A stretch of 64,000 nucleotides of DNA from positions 1-64,000 of the forward strand of contig JAXMCV010000003.1 in assembly GCA_046349215.1 (NCBI GenBank). The letters are read 5' to 3'. The notes beneath the pieces are model-generated. The model worked only from the letters and a program-made list of their open reading frames with translations, was not told the origin of the DNA and searched no databases. Source of the DNA: JAJXWB01 sp046349215 (GTDB lineage Bacteria > Pseudomonadota > Alphaproteobacteria > Rhizobiales > Beijerinckiaceae). Made by a program: the position numbers and the translations under genes. Below, one piece after another: positions 1-12,091 of the stretch (the first letter of the stretch is position 1; every line of letters starts with the position of its first letter).

Positions 1-28
1 ACGCTCTATCCAGCTGAGCTACGGGTGC
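1..28 (-). tRNA. tRNA-Arg, 5' part only (runs off the window)
   Basis: Read on the minus strand from position 28 outward, the sequence begins GCACCCGTAGCTCAGC. This is a 7-nt acceptor strand, TA, then the D-arm GCTC...GAGC of a bacterial elongator tRNA. The acceptor sequence GCACCCG is the usual one for alphaproteobacterial tRNA-Arg. The anticodon lies beyond the window edge, so the isotype rests on this resemblance and on the close match to the remnant at 266-320. The rest of the gene cannot be judged. Confidence 0.6.
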
Positions 29-265
29 ATCTCAATTTCGCCTAGCCCGACCGACCTGTGCGGGTCAACGGATTCGGCCTTCACAAACCAGTCCTGCATC
101 GCGGTCGCCGGGCGACTACGCCCCGCTACCCGCTGTTCCGCCCCCGTTCTCCGAAAACTGCTTACGCGGTGCTTACGCGAAAATTTTTCGGGGTTGGGCG
201 GCGTCTGCAGGATCACTCAAGCTACTGTTTTCACGAACCTTTCTTCAGTTACTCACTCACGAAAC

Positions 266-320
<55 letters not shown>

Positions 321-508
321 CTTGACGCGAAACGCGCGGGGCCTGTGTAGCCCATCGCCCTGCTGCCGGCAATCTGGCGGGCAGGCGCCCCTGTGAGGCG
401 CGGCCCTTGCTCCGGTTCCCCGATGCCGCGCGCGGCGCGCGTCGACCCGTTCCAATCCGGGCCGACCGCGCCGGAATGGCATGGGCGATCGCAGGGCGGA
501 GGCGCGCA

Positions 509-1462
509 ATGACCGGAAACGACACGGCGAAGGCGCTGGCGGTGCCCGCTTTCGAGACCCTTGCGCCGGTCTGCGCCGGCCTGCTGCTCTGTCTGGCGAT
601 CCTGCCGGTCGCGGCGCTGTCGCCGCGCTGGGAACTGGCGAAATTCGCCGTTTTCGGGGAGATCGCGGTCGTTCCGGCCTTCGTGTTCCTCTGCGGCTTC
701 GTTCTCGACGGGGCGCTAGGCTGGCGGCGGCTCGCCCGCCTCGTGGCGCTCGGCTGCGGCGCGGCGGGCTTCGCCGCTCTCGCGGCCCTGTCGACGCGGC
801 GCGGCTGGCAGGCCGGCCTCGCCGATTGCGCGCCGGCGCTGCGCCTGATCCTGCTGCCGGCGCTCTACGCGCTCACCCTCAGGATGCTGGGCAAGGCGCC
901 GGCTGGCCTGCTCGTCTTTCTGGCGCTGCTCGCGCATGTGGCGGGCGCGATCGTCGGCGGCAGGGCGGCCTTCGCGCTGGCGCCTGCGCCCTTCTTCGTC
1001 TTCGGCGCGCTGGCCGCCCGCAACAGCGCGCGTCTCCTCGGCCTGTTCGCGCGCGAAAGGGAATATGTCGCCGCCGCCGGCCCCGTGGCTCTGGCCCTGG
1101 CGCTCATTGTCGCGACGCAGGCGCGCGGCGCCTCGACGCTGGCCGGCGTCGGGCCGATCGCGCTGCTGGTCGGCTTCGTCGCCGGCCCCGCCGCGCTCGC
1201 GGCGGCATGGACGCTGGCGGCGACGCGCGCAGCGCCTTACGCGGCGGCCATCGGGCGGGCTGCGCCGGCGCTGGCCGTCGGATGGCTGCCGCTGTTCTTC
1301 TTCGTCGTCGCGGTCGCGCGACGCGGCGGAGTGGCGTCCCCTGCAAGCCTCGTCCTGTTTTCTTCGGCCGCGTTTCTCGTCGTCCTGATCGCCGCCGACG
1401 CCTTCGGCGAAGCCGAAGCGCAACCGGCGCCGATCGTCGCCGCCAGCGGTCCGGGGACCTAA
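509..1462 (+). CDS. polytopic membrane protein of unknown function
   Basis: This 317-residue protein is not one I recognise. It is Ala/Leu/Val rich with roughly eight to ten hydrophobic segments separated by short Arg-containing loops, which indicates an integral inner-membrane protein. There is no signal peptide other than the first membrane segment and no obvious catalytic motif. The start at 509 is chosen because GGAGG lies 6 nt upstream; the frame stays open further upstream but without a ribosome site. It ends 42 nt before polA on the same strand and may be co-transcribed with it. A permease-like or polymer-export role is possible but unsupported. Confidence 0.6.
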   Translation: MTGNDTAKALAVPAFETLAPVCAGLLLCLAILPVAALSPRWELAKFAVFGEIAVVPAFVFLCGFVLDGALGWRRLARLVALGCGAAGFAALAALSTRRGWQAGLADCAPALRLILLPALYALTLRMLGKAPAGLLVFLALLAHVAGAIVGGRAAFALAPAPFFVFGALAARNSARLLGLFAREREYVAAAGPVALALALIVATQARGASTLAGVGPIALLVGFVAGPAALAAAWTLAATRAAPYAAAIGRAAPALAVGWLPLFFFVVAVARRGGVASPASLVLFSSAAFLVVLIAADAFGEAEAQPAPIVAASGPGT

Positions 1463-1504
1463 GAAAAGCGTCCACATTTTCGCCGATTGCTCTAGGTTGC
1501 GGGC

Positions 1505-4500
1505 ATGAGCTCGCAGCATCGCCCCGTTGGTCCGGGCGACCATGTTTTCCTGGTCGACGGATCGTCCTTCGTCTTTCGCGCCTATTTCCAGTCGATCCGC
1601 CAGGACGCGCGCTACAATTATCGCTCGGACCGGCTGCCGACGGGCGCCGTGCGGCTGTTCTGCACGAAGATGCTGCAATTCGTGCGTGAGGGCGCGGCCG
1701 GCGCCAAGCCTACGCATCTCGCCATCATCTTCGACAAGTCCGAGAATTCGTTCCGCAAGGAGCTCTACCCGCCCTACAAGGCCAATCGCAGCGAGCCGCC
1801 CGAAGATCTCGTCCCGCAATTTCCGCTGATGCGCGAGGCGGTGCGCGCCTTCGGCATGATCCCGATCGAGCAGGATCGTTACGAGGCGGACGACCTGATC
1901 GCCACCTATGCGCGCCAGGCCGAGGCGAAGGGCGCGGACGTGCTCATCATTTCCGCCGACAAGGATCTGATGCAGCTCATCACGCCGAAAGTGTCCATGT
2001 ACGATCCGGCGTCGGGCGTCGCCGGTTCGGCCGGCGCGCGCGAGGAACGGCGGATCGGGCTCGCCGAAGTCGAGGATTATTTCGGCGTGACGCCCGACAA
2101 GGTCGTCGACGTGCAGGCGCTGGCCGGCGATTCCACCGACAATGTGCCGGGCGCGCGCGGCATCGGCGTGAAGACCGCCGCGCAGCTCATCAACGAATAC
2201 GGATCGCTCGACGCGCTGCTCGAGCGCGGGGCGGAGATCAAGCAGCCGAAGCGCCGCGAGACGCTGACCGACAAGGAAAGCGTCGATCTGATCCGCGTGT
2301 CGAAGCAACTCGTCACCTTATGCGCCGACGTGCCGCTGGAATGCGCGCTCGACGATCTCGGGCTGGGCGAACCCGACGCGAAGAAGCTCGTCGGCTTCCT
2401 GAAGGCGCTGGAATTCACGACGATCACACGGCGCGTGGCGGAATTGTTCGACGTCGACGCCGCCCAGATCGAGCCGCAGGCCGATCTCGTTGGCGCCGGG
2501 GGCTGGCGGGGCCGCAACGGCGACGCGCTGCCGGAAAGCGCGCGTCTCCAGGGCGACGCGCAGGCGGCGCCATCGGACAGGCCGACGACGGCGCCGCGCG
2601 CCAATGACGCGGCTGCCATGGACGGGCTGACGCCCGGCGCGCTTGCCGGCGCGCGCGCCGCACAGGCGCAGGCAAGCGCATTCGACCGCTCCGGATACGT
2701 CACGATCAGCGATCTCGCGACGCTCGATCTCTGGATCGCCGAGGCCTACGAACGCGGCGAACTCGCCATCGATACGGAAACCTCCTCGCTCGACGCGATG
2801 CAGGCCGATCTCGTCGGCGTGTCGCTCGCAACCGCGCCGGGCCGCGCCGCCTACATTCCGGTCGCGCACGAAAAGGATTCGGGCGGCGACCTGTTCGGCG
2901 AACGCGGCCTCGTCGAAGGCCAGCTTGCGCTGGCTGACGTGGTCGCGCGGCTGAAGCCGCTGCTGGAATCGTCGTCCGTTCTCAAGATCGCGCAGAACGC
3001 CAAGTTCGACTGGCTGGTGCTGGCGCAGCACGGAATTGAAATGGCGCCGGTCGCCGACACGATGCTGGCGTCCTACGTGCTGGACGCGGGCCGCACAGGC
3101 CACGGCATGGACGAATTGTCCGAGAAGCTGCTCGGCCACAAGCCGATCGCCTTCGGCGAGGTCGCCGGGCAAGGCAAGAGCTTCATCGGCTTCGCGCGCG
3201 TCGCCGTCGACAAGGCGACGGAATATTCGGCCGAGGATTCCGACGTCACGTTGCGCCTGTGGCGCGCGCTGCAGCCGCGGCTCGCCGCCGAATCCATGTC
3301 CGGCGTCTACGAGACGCTGGAGCGCCCGATGGTCGAGACGCTGGCGCGGATGGAAAGGCGCGGCATTTCGATCGACCGGCAGATCCTTTCGCGCCTGTCC
3401 GGAGAATTCGCGCAGGACATGGGCCGGCTGGAATCAGAAATCTACGAACTGGCGGGCGAGAAGTTCAACATCGGCTCGCCCAAGCAGATCGGCGACATAT
3501 TGTTCGGCAAGATGGGCCTGCCCGGCGCCAAGAAGACCGCGACGGGCGCATGGTCGACGGCGGCCGGCGTGCTCGACGATCTGGCCGAGGAAGGGCACGA
3601 ACTGCCGAGACGCATTCTCGACTGGCGGCAATTGTCGAAGCTGAAATCGACCTACACGGATGCCCTGCCGGGTTTCGTCAATCCGCAGACGAAACGCGTA
3701 CACACGTCCTATTCGCTCGCCTCGACCACAACGGGACGGCTTTCTTCATCTGAGCCGAACCTTCAGAACATTCCGGTGCGCAACGAGGCCGGGCGCAAGA
3801 TCAGGACGGCGTTCGTCGCGACGCCGGGCCACAAGCTGATCTCGGCCGATTATTCGCAGATCGAATTGCGCCTGCTGGCCGACATCGCCGATATCCCGCA
3901 ACTGAAGAAGGCCTTCGCCGACGGGCTGGACATTCATGCCATGACGGCGTCGGAAATGTTCGGCGTGCCTGTCGAAGGCATGCCGGGCGAGATCCGGCGC
4001 CGCGCCAAGGCGATCAATTTCGGCATCGTCTATGGCATTTCCGCCTTCGGGCTCGCCAACCAGCTCGGCATCCCGCGCGACGAGGCGGGCGCCTACATCA
4101 AGAAATATTTCGAGCGCTTCCCCGGCATCCGCACGTACATGGACGCGACGAAGAAGCTCTGCCGCGAACAGGGCTACGTGACGACGCTGTTCGGCCGCAA
4201 GTGCCACTACCCGCGCATAACATCGCCAAATCCGTCGGAACGCGCCTTCAACGAGCGCGCGGCGATCAATGCGCCGATCCAGGGCACGGCGGCCGACATC
4301 ATCCGCCGCGCCATGGTGCGGATGGATGCGGCGCTCGCCGACGCGAAGCTCTCGGCGCAGATGCTGTTGCAGGTCCACGACGAACTGGTGTTCGAGGTGC
4401 GCGACGACGAAGTCGACAGGACGATCGAAGTCGTCAGGCACGTGATGGTGGAGGCCGCGGCGCCCGCCGTCCATCTCAGCACGCCGTTACAGGTCGACGC

Positions 4501-4534
4501 CCGCGCCGCGCTCAACTGGGACGAGGCGCACTAG
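1505..4534 (+). CDS. polA: DNA polymerase I
   Basis: This 1009-residue protein is a complete family A DNA polymerase that fills gaps in Okazaki-fragment processing and excision repair. The N-terminal 5'-nuclease domain (about 1-300) shows FLVDGSSFVFRAYF, ADDLIATYA and DSTDNVPGARGIG. The 3'-5' exonuclease domain has an intact DTETSS motif near residue 423, so proofreading should work. The polymerase domain carries motif A (DYSQIELRLLA, about 781), the O-helix region (RRRAKAINFGIVYGIS) and motif C (VHDELVF, about 956). A roughly 100-residue low-complexity linker between nuclease and exonuclease makes it longer than the E. coli enzyme, as is usual in alphaproteobacteria. It ends 2 nt from the convergent porin gene. 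Confidence 0.98.
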   Translation: MSSQHRPVGPGDHVFLVDGSSFVFRAYFQSIRQDARYNYRSDRLPTGAVRLFCTKMLQFVREGAAGAKPTHLAIIFDKSENSFRKELYPPYKANRSEPPEDLVPQFPLMREAVRAFGMIPIEQDRYEADDLIATYARQAEAKGADVLIISADKDLMQLITPKVSMYDPASGVAGSAGAREERRIGLAEVEDYFGVTPDKVVDVQALAGDSTDNVPGARGIGVKTAAQLINEYGSLDALLERGAEIKQPKRRETLTDKESVDLIRVSKQLVTLCADVPLECALDDLGLGEPDAKKLVGFLKALEFTTITRRVAELFDVDAAQIEPQADLVGAGGWRGRNGDALPESARLQGDAQAAPSDRPTTAPRANDAAAMDGLTPGALAGARAAQAQASAFDRSGYVTISDLATLDLWIAEAYERGELAIDTETSSLDAMQADLVGVSLATAPGRAAYIPVAHEKDSGGDLFGERGLVEGQLALADVVARLKPLLESSSVLKIAQNAKFDWLVLAQHGIEMAPVADTMLASYVLDAGRTGHGMDELSEKLLGHKPIAFGEVAGQGKSFIGFARVAVDKATEYSAEDSDVTLRLWRALQPRLAAESMSGVYETLERPMVETLARMERRGISIDRQILSRLSGEFAQDMGRLESEIYELAGEKFNIGSPKQIGDILFGKMGLPGAKKTATGAWSTAAGVLDDLAEEGHELPRRILDWRQLSKLKSTYTDALPGFVNPQTKRVHTSYSLASTTTGRLSSSEPNLQNIPVRNEAGRKIRTAFVATPGHKLISADYSQIELRLLADIADIPQLKKAFADGLDIHAMTASEMFGVPVEGMPGEIRRRAKAINFGIVYGISAFGLANQLGIPRDEAGAYIKKYFERFPGIRTYMDATKKLCREQGYVTTLFGRKCHYPRITSPNPSERAFNERAAINAPIQGTAADIIRRAMVRMDAALADAKLSAQMLLQVHDELVFEVRDDEVDRTIEVVRHVMVEAAAPAVHLSTPLQVDARAALNWDEAH

Positions 4535-4536
4535 GC

Positions 4537-5967
4537 TCAATACTGGATCGTTGTCCGCACGCCGGCGACGAAGGCGTTGGGAATGCGTCGCAGTCCCAGC
4601 GGATCGCCCGGGCTCGGCGCGCCGCCGCCGGGATGGATGACGTATTCGATCACGGGTTGCACCAGCAAGCCCGGCGCGATTCGGAACGAGTAGGTGGCTT
4701 CCAGAACCGCTTCATAATTGCGGACCGGCGCGAAGGTCGAATTGTAGAAGTTCATGTCGAAATCCGCGCCGCGCGCGCCGGACGAAACACGCGCCCACGA
4801 GGCGTAGAAGCCGAACAGATCGTCGGGGCGTCCGGGCACCATGCCGGTGAAATAGATTCCGCCATCGATGTAGTACTGGACGAGATTGCGGTCGGCCGGC
4901 GAAAAGGCGGCGCGCGCGACAGCGTAAATCCCTTCGTCCTTCTTGTCGGCGCGCTGAAAGATCTGCTGGTCTATTACGCCATAGACGCCGAAATTGGTGC
5001 GACGCTGCAACGGCTGGCCGACGCTGGCAGGATCGGACATCGGAACGAAATTGGCGGCGATGCGCTCGTCGGCGAAACGGCCGAGATGCGTCCAGGCGCC
5101 GAGCTTGAGATTGCCGGGCGGGATCGGCCCGTTCTCGAACGATCCATACTTGAATTGCGCTTCGCCCATCAGCAGCGGCGGATCGCGCATGCGCCAGTTC
5201 AGGCCGTAGACGTTGCGATATTGCGGATTGTTGGAGCCGGGTCCCGCGGGATCGCCGTCGAACAACGCGGCCAGCAGCGTGATCTGATCCGTCGGCGTGA
5301 TCTTGAACCTGAAGCCGGGCGAAGCAAAGGGATAGCCGGGGCCGCCGCTCGGCAAATTGGCGCTCATGGCGAGCGGCCAGCCGAACGTGCCGCCGATCGC
5401 CAGGCCAATATACGGCGAGAGCCAGAATTCCGTGTCGGCTGCAAGCTGCCCTATCCGCAACGAAACGTATGGACCCAGCTTCTGCTCCGCCCATGCCTCA
5501 TAGAGTCGCGTCGTGGCGACGGCTTCCAGATCGGACACCGGCCCGAGCGAACCGATGAAATGTTGCGACAGACCGACCCCGTGGATCTGGTACATCGAGG
5601 CGTGGAACAGCGCGCCTTCCCATCCCGTCAGCTTCTCGGGGTTGAAATCCGCCGTCGCCTGCAACCGCCCCATGTAGGTCGCGCCGGTACGCAATCCCCC
5701 CGAAAAATTATTGAAGGGATCGGACTGGTAGGTGAAAGCGAAGGAAAGCCCGCGTTCGGCCAGAAAGGGGCGCAGGCCGTTCCAGGTCGCCAACGGCTCG
5801 GGGAGAATGGAGCCGATCGACTGCTGGCCGACCGCCGCGGCCGTCGATTGCGCGGTTTCGACGTCGTCGGCGGCGTCGCGCGGCGGTTGCTGCGCGCGCG
5901 CCGGCGCGGCGAGCGTGGCCAGCGCGGCGGCGATCAGCAAGCAGGCGAGGCGCAATGCTTTCGTCAT
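4537..5967 (-). CDS. OprB-type carbohydrate-selective porin
   Basis: This 476-residue outer-membrane beta-barrel protein begins with a clear Sec signal peptide (MTKALRLACLLIAAALATLAAPARA). The mature part starts with a short region and then AWNGLRPFLAERGLSF-like and YMGRLQATADFNPEKLTGWEGALFHASM patterns of the OprB family. These are followed by alternating amphipathic strands and a C-terminal segment ending TTIQY, the aromatic-terminated last strand typical of porins. OprB proteins let sugars and small polar solutes cross the outer membrane; the substrate cannot be told here. It converges on polA with almost no spacer and is separated from maeB by 56 nt. Confidence 0.85.
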   Translation of the reverse strand: MTKALRLACLLIAAALATLAAPARAQQPPRDAADDVETAQSTAAAVGQQSIGSILPEPLATWNGLRPFLAERGLSFAFTYQSDPFNNFSGGLRTGATYMGRLQATADFNPEKLTGWEGALFHASMYQIHGVGLSQHFIGSLGPVSDLEAVATTRLYEAWAEQKLGPYVSLRIGQLAADTEFWLSPYIGLAIGGTFGWPLAMSANLPSGGPGYPFASPGFRFKITPTDQITLLAALFDGDPAGPGSNNPQYRNVYGLNWRMRDPPLLMGEAQFKYGSFENGPIPPGNLKLGAWTHLGRFADERIAANFVPMSDPASVGQPLQRRTNFGVYGVIDQQIFQRADKKDEGIYAVARAAFSPADRNLVQYYIDGGIYFTGMVPGRPDDLFGFYASWARVSSGARGADFDMNFYNSTFAPVRNYEAVLEATYSFRIAPGLLVQPVIEYVIHPGGGAPSPGDPLGLRRIPNAFVAGVRTTIQY

Positions 5968-6023
5968 CCCGCACCCTTACGACGGCGAGACAACCGGTTT
6001 GCGACTGGATTGTCGCTAGCGCT

Positions 6024-8306
<2,283 letters not shown>

Positions 8307-8495
8307 TTTCTTCTCGTTTCCGGGCGTCGGAAGGGCCGGACCATAACGGCGCAGGCAGGGCGTCACAAGGCGCGGACAGACAACAGTTTGTCTTAGGGTT
8401 ATGGGGCCGCGGCGGCCTGGCCGGGCTCGGAATCCCGTGGATCGCCGCCCGGTCCGCCTCGCGCCGGCCCCCTGTGGCTGGTAGCTTGCCCGCCC

Positions 8496-11195
8496 ATGCA
8501 CGGAACGGCCGACCAGGACAGGAGCGCAGCGGCGAAACCCTCGCCGATGATGGCGCAGTACCTCGAAATAAAGGCGGCCAACCCGGATTGCCTGCTCTTC
8601 TACCGGATGGGCGATTTCTACGAATTGTTCTTCGAGGACGCCGAAATCGCCTCACGGGCGCTCGGGATCGTGCTGACCAAGCGCGGCAAGCACGAGGGGA
8701 ACGATATCCCGATGTGCGGCGTGCCGATCGACCGCGCCGACGATTACCTCCAGCGCCTCATCGCCCTGCAACACCGGGTCGCCGTCTGCGAACAGCTGGA
8801 GGACCCGGCCGAAGCCAAGAAGCGCGGGTCGAAATCGGTCGTCCGGCGCGATGTGGTGCGGCTCGTGACGCCCGGCACGATCACCGAGGAGCGGCTGCTG
8901 GAGCCGGGCCGGGCGCATCTCCTGGTCGCCGTCGCCCGGGTCCGGGGTTCCGACGACGAGGCGCGGTTCGGGCTGGCGGCGATCGACATTTCGACCGGCG
9001 CCTTTTCGGTCTGCGAGACGCAGCTTTCCGGGCTGGCCGCGGCGCTGGCCCGGCTCGAACCGCGCGAGATCGTCGCTGCCGACTCGTTACGGGCCGATGC
9101 GACGGTGGAGCGCATACTGGAAGAATCCGGCGCGCCGCTGGCGCCGATGGGCCGCGACGGCGGCGACGGGCTGAGCGCCGAGCGGCGCCTGTGCGACTTT
9201 TTCGGCGTGGCGACGGTCGACGGGTTCGGCGGCCTGTCGCGCGCCGAGGTGGCGGCGGCGGCGACTGCAATTCTTTACGTCGAGCGAACGCAACTCGGCG
9301 CCCGGCCCTCGCTGGCGCGACCGAAGCGCGAGGCGCGCGGCGCGACGCTGGAGATCGACGCCGCGACCCGCGCCAACCTCGAACTGACGCGCACCTTGTC
9401 CGGCCAGCGCGAAGGTTCGCTGCTGGCGGCGATCGATCGCACCGTGACGCCGGCCGGAGCGCGGCTGCTTGCCGAGCGGCTCGCCGGCCCGCTGACGGAC
9501 GCCGCCGCCATCGAACGGCGGCTCGACGCCATCGCCTTCCTGATCGATGACGCACGCCTGCGCGAGGACCTGCGCGCGAAACTGCGCGGCGCGCCGGATT
9601 TCGCGCGTGCTTTGGCGAGGCTGGCGTTGGGACGCGGCGGGCCGCGCGACCTCGGCGCCATTCGCGACGGCGCGAAGGCGGCCGCCGGGATCGGCGCAAA
9701 ACTCGAAGGCGCGGTCGGCCTGCCGCCCGAACTCGCCGACCTTCTGGCACCCCTCGCCGCGCCGCCGGCGTCGCTGACGCGCGACCTCGACCTGATGCTG
9801 GCGCAGGACCTGCCGCTCGACCGCCGCGACGGCGGCTTCGTCGCCGCCGGATTCGACGCCGCGCTCGACGAGACGCGCGCGCTGCGCGACGAGAGCCGTC
9901 GGCTGGTCGCCGCGCTGCAGTCGAACTATTGCGACCTCGCCGAGACGAAGCAGCTCAAGATCAAGCACAACAATTTCCTCGGCTTCTTCATCGAGGTGAG
10001 CCAGCAGCAGGGCGAGAAGCTCTTGAGGCCGCCCTACAACGCGACCTTCATCCATCGCCAGACTATGGCGGGCGCGATGCGGTTCTCCACGACCGAACTC
10101 GCCGAATTCGAATCGAAGATCGCATCGGCCGCCGATCGCGCTCTGTCGCTCGAGACGGGGCATTTCGAACGGTTCTGCGCAGCGACGCTTGCCGCGAGCG
10201 ATGCGATCAAGGCGGCCGCCGAAGCGCTCGCCTGCCTCGATGTCGCAGCGGGCCTCGCCGAACTCGCCGACGCGCTGAACTGGACGCGTCCCGTGGTCGA
10301 TCGTTCGCTGGCTTTCGTCATCGAGGGCGGCCGCCATCCCGTCGTCGAAGCAGCGCTGAAGGCGCGCGGCGAAGCGTTTACCGCGAACGATTGCGATCTG
10401 TCGGGCGCAAAAGCGGGCGCCATCGCCGTCGTGACCGGCCCCAACATGGCGGGCAAGTCGACCTATCTGCGACAGAACGCGCTGATCGTGGCGCTGGCGC
10501 AGATGGGTTCGTTCACGCCGGCGGCGCGCGCACATGTCGGCATCGTCGACCGGCTGTTCTCGCGCGTCGGCGCGTCGGACGATCTTGCAAGAGGGCGCTC
10601 TACCTTCATGGTCGAGATGGTCGAGACGGCGGCGATCCTCAACCAGGCGAGCGAACGCTCGCTCGTCATTCTCGACGAGATCGGGCGCGGCACGGCCACC
10701 TTCGACGGCCTGTCGATCGCCTGGGCGGCGATGGAGCACCTGCACGACACCAATCGTTCGCGCGCGCTGTTCGCCACGCATTTCCACGAACTGACGCAAC
10801 TCGGCCAGCGCCTGTCGCGGCTGAAGAACCTGACCATGCGCGTCGCCGACTGGAACGGCGAAGTCGTGTTCCTGCACGAGGTGATTGCGGGCGCGGCGGA
10901 TCGCTCCTACGGCATCCAGGTGGCGAAGCTCGCAGGCCTGCCGGAGAACGTGGTCGAACGCGCAAAACACATTCTCGCGGAACTCGAAGCCAGCGACCGC
11001 CGCACCCCGGTGGAAAAGCTGATCGCCGATTTGCCGCTGTTCTCGGCCATGACGCCGCCGGCGCCGAAAGCCGCCGTCTCGCCGCCGAAGACGGATGCGC
11101 TGCGCGAGAGACTGGCGAGCGTCGATCCCGACGAACTCACGCCAAGGGCGGCGCTGGAGATCTTGTACGAGTTGCGGAAGCTGGCGCGGGAGTAG
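8496..11195 (+). CDS. mutS: DNA mismatch repair ATPase MutS
   Basis: This 899-residue protein recognises base-base mismatches and small loops. The N-terminal mismatch-binding domain contains the Phe-X-Glu-type element in RMGDFYELFFEDA (Phe-Tyr-Glu, about residue 35). Connector and clamp domains follow. The ABC ATPase has Walker A GPNMAGKSTYLRQ near 648, signature region STFMVEM, and Walker B ILDEIGRGTATFDG. The conserved ATFH (FATHFHEL) is also present. The length is normal for alphaproteobacteria. The start follows a weak ribosome site; the second in-frame Met near residue 18 is a possible alternative. The gene is divergent from maeB. Confidence 0.97.
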   Translation: MHGTADQDRSAAAKPSPMMAQYLEIKAANPDCLLFYRMGDFYELFFEDAEIASRALGIVLTKRGKHEGNDIPMCGVPIDRADDYLQRLIALQHRVAVCEQLEDPAEAKKRGSKSVVRRDVVRLVTPGTITEERLLEPGRAHLLVAVARVRGSDDEARFGLAAIDISTGAFSVCETQLSGLAAALARLEPREIVAADSLRADATVERILEESGAPLAPMGRDGGDGLSAERRLCDFFGVATVDGFGGLSRAEVAAAATAILYVERTQLGARPSLARPKREARGATLEIDAATRANLELTRTLSGQREGSLLAAIDRTVTPAGARLLAERLAGPLTDAAAIERRLDAIAFLIDDARLREDLRAKLRGAPDFARALARLALGRGGPRDLGAIRDGAKAAAGIGAKLEGAVGLPPELADLLAPLAAPPASLTRDLDLMLAQDLPLDRRDGGFVAAGFDAALDETRALRDESRRLVAALQSNYCDLAETKQLKIKHNNFLGFFIEVSQQQGEKLLRPPYNATFIHRQTMAGAMRFSTTELAEFESKIASAADRALSLETGHFERFCAATLAASDAIKAAAEALACLDVAAGLAELADALNWTRPVVDRSLAFVIEGGRHPVVEAALKARGEAFTANDCDLSGAKAGAIAVVTGPNMAGKSTYLRQNALIVALAQMGSFTPAARAHVGIVDRLFSRVGASDDLARGRSTFMVEMVETAAILNQASERSLVILDEIGRGTATFDGLSIAWAAMEHLHDTNRSRALFATHFHELTQLGQRLSRLKNLTMRVADWNGEVVFLHEVIAGAADRSYGIQVAKLAGLPENVVERAKHILAELEASDRRTPVEKLIADLPLFSAMTPPAPKAAVSPPKTDALRERLASVDPDELTPRAALEILYELRKLARE

Positions 11196-11209
11196 CCGCG
11201 CGCGGCGTT

Positions 11210-11320
11210 GTCATTCCCGCGCAAGCGGGAATCCAGTTCGCAGATCTTGCCGCGCAATCGAAACGGTCTTGAAAGCTTCGACAGGCGAGGGAACTGGATG
11301 CCCGCTTTCGCGGGCATGAC
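11210..11320. repeat. palindromic repeat pair (REP/BIME-like)
   Basis: Two hairpins face each other: GTCATTCCCGCGCAAGCGGG at 11210-11229, continuing to 11236, and its mirror CTGGATGCCCGCTTTCGCGG at 11294-11313, continuing to 11320. Each is itself a stem-loop, and the outer ends are inversely related. The element fills the space between convergent mutS and the CoA-transferase genes and could act as a bidirectional transcription barrier. It resembles the common proteobacterial 'ATTCCCGC' repeat. Confidence 0.75.
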
Positions 11321-11323
11321 ATC

Positions 11324-12091
11324 CTAAGCCGCCGCCTTCCGCTCTCCGCGCAGCAAATCCGCGAAGCTCGGATAGCTCTCCGACAATTCCTCGGTGATGC
11401 GTCCACGCAGCAAGGCAAGCGTTGCCGCGTCAGGCGCCTTCGTCTCCGGCACGATGTCCGGGCAATCGTAGTCGAAGCCCGTATTCGCGCGCACATCCGC
11501 CGCCGTGAAGCCGCGATGCACGGATTTCAACGCAAAGCGCTTCTTCTCCTTGTCGAAGGTGAAGAGGCACATGCCGGTCAGCATGCAATGCGGGCCGCCG
11601 GGCCGCACGATGCCCTCGGTGACGCCGGGCGCGGAGATGTAATCCACCTTCGGCACGAAGACGCGCGAGGAATGTTCCTCGCGGAACAGGATCACGCGCG
11701 GCACGAGGTAATACATGAAGGCCGAGCCGAAGCAGCCGGGCCAGCGCACGTCGGTCTGCGGATAATCGCCCGTGCCGACGAGATTGATGTTGGCCTCGCC
11801 ATCGATCTGGCCGCCGCCGAGAAAGAACGCGTCCACCCTGCCCTGCGCCGTGCAGTCGAACAATTCGACGCCGCCGTTGGTGAAGAAATTGTGTTCTTCC
11901 GATCCCAGGATCGAAATGCGCACGCGCTGCTTGCCGGCCGCTTCGTTGCGCGCGCGCAGGAGCATGGCGCCGGCGGCCGGCATCGGCGAGGAGGCGCCGA
12001 CCGCGACGTGACGAATGCCGTCGAGCAGGTCGGCGATGGTCGCGATGATGAGTTCGCGATTGGAATAATCGCTGGAGTGATTTTGCATCAC
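11324..12091 (-). CDS. CoA-transferase family subunit beta (IpdB-like)
   Basis: This 255-residue protein is the second subunit of a class I CoA-transferase-fold enzyme. It resembles IpdB, the beta subunit of the steroid ring-opening hydrolase IpdAB. Recognisable parts are the N-terminal helix with VAVGASSPMPAAGAMLLRA, the segment ISILGSEEHNFF and the glycine-rich VDAFFLGGGQIDGEANIN. GSEEHN places acidic residues where true class I CoA-transferases carry the catalytic Glu of their SENG motif, so transferase rather than hydrolase chemistry is possible. It overlaps the upstream alpha gene by 4 nt (ATGA), implying translational coupling and a 1:1 complex. The CoA donor and acceptor are not known. 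Confidence 0.8.
   Translation of the reverse strand: MMQNHSSDYSNRELIIATIADLLDGIRHVAVGASSPMPAAGAMLLRARNEAAGKQRVRISILGSEEHNFFTNGGVELFDCTAQGRVDAFFLGGGQIDGEANINLVGTGDYPQTDVRWPGCFGSAFMYYLVPRVILFREEHSSRVFVPKVDYISAPGVTEGIVRPGGPHCMLTGMCLFTFDKEKKRFALKSVHRGFTAADVRANTGFDYDCPDIVPETKAPDAATLALLRGRITEELSESYPSFADLLRGERKAAA

Noticed and set aside
716..2308. 530-codon open frame antisense to polA and the membrane protein gene
   Set aside because: It spans two genes on the other strand, is very Arg-rich and has no family motif; such frames arise from high third-position GC.
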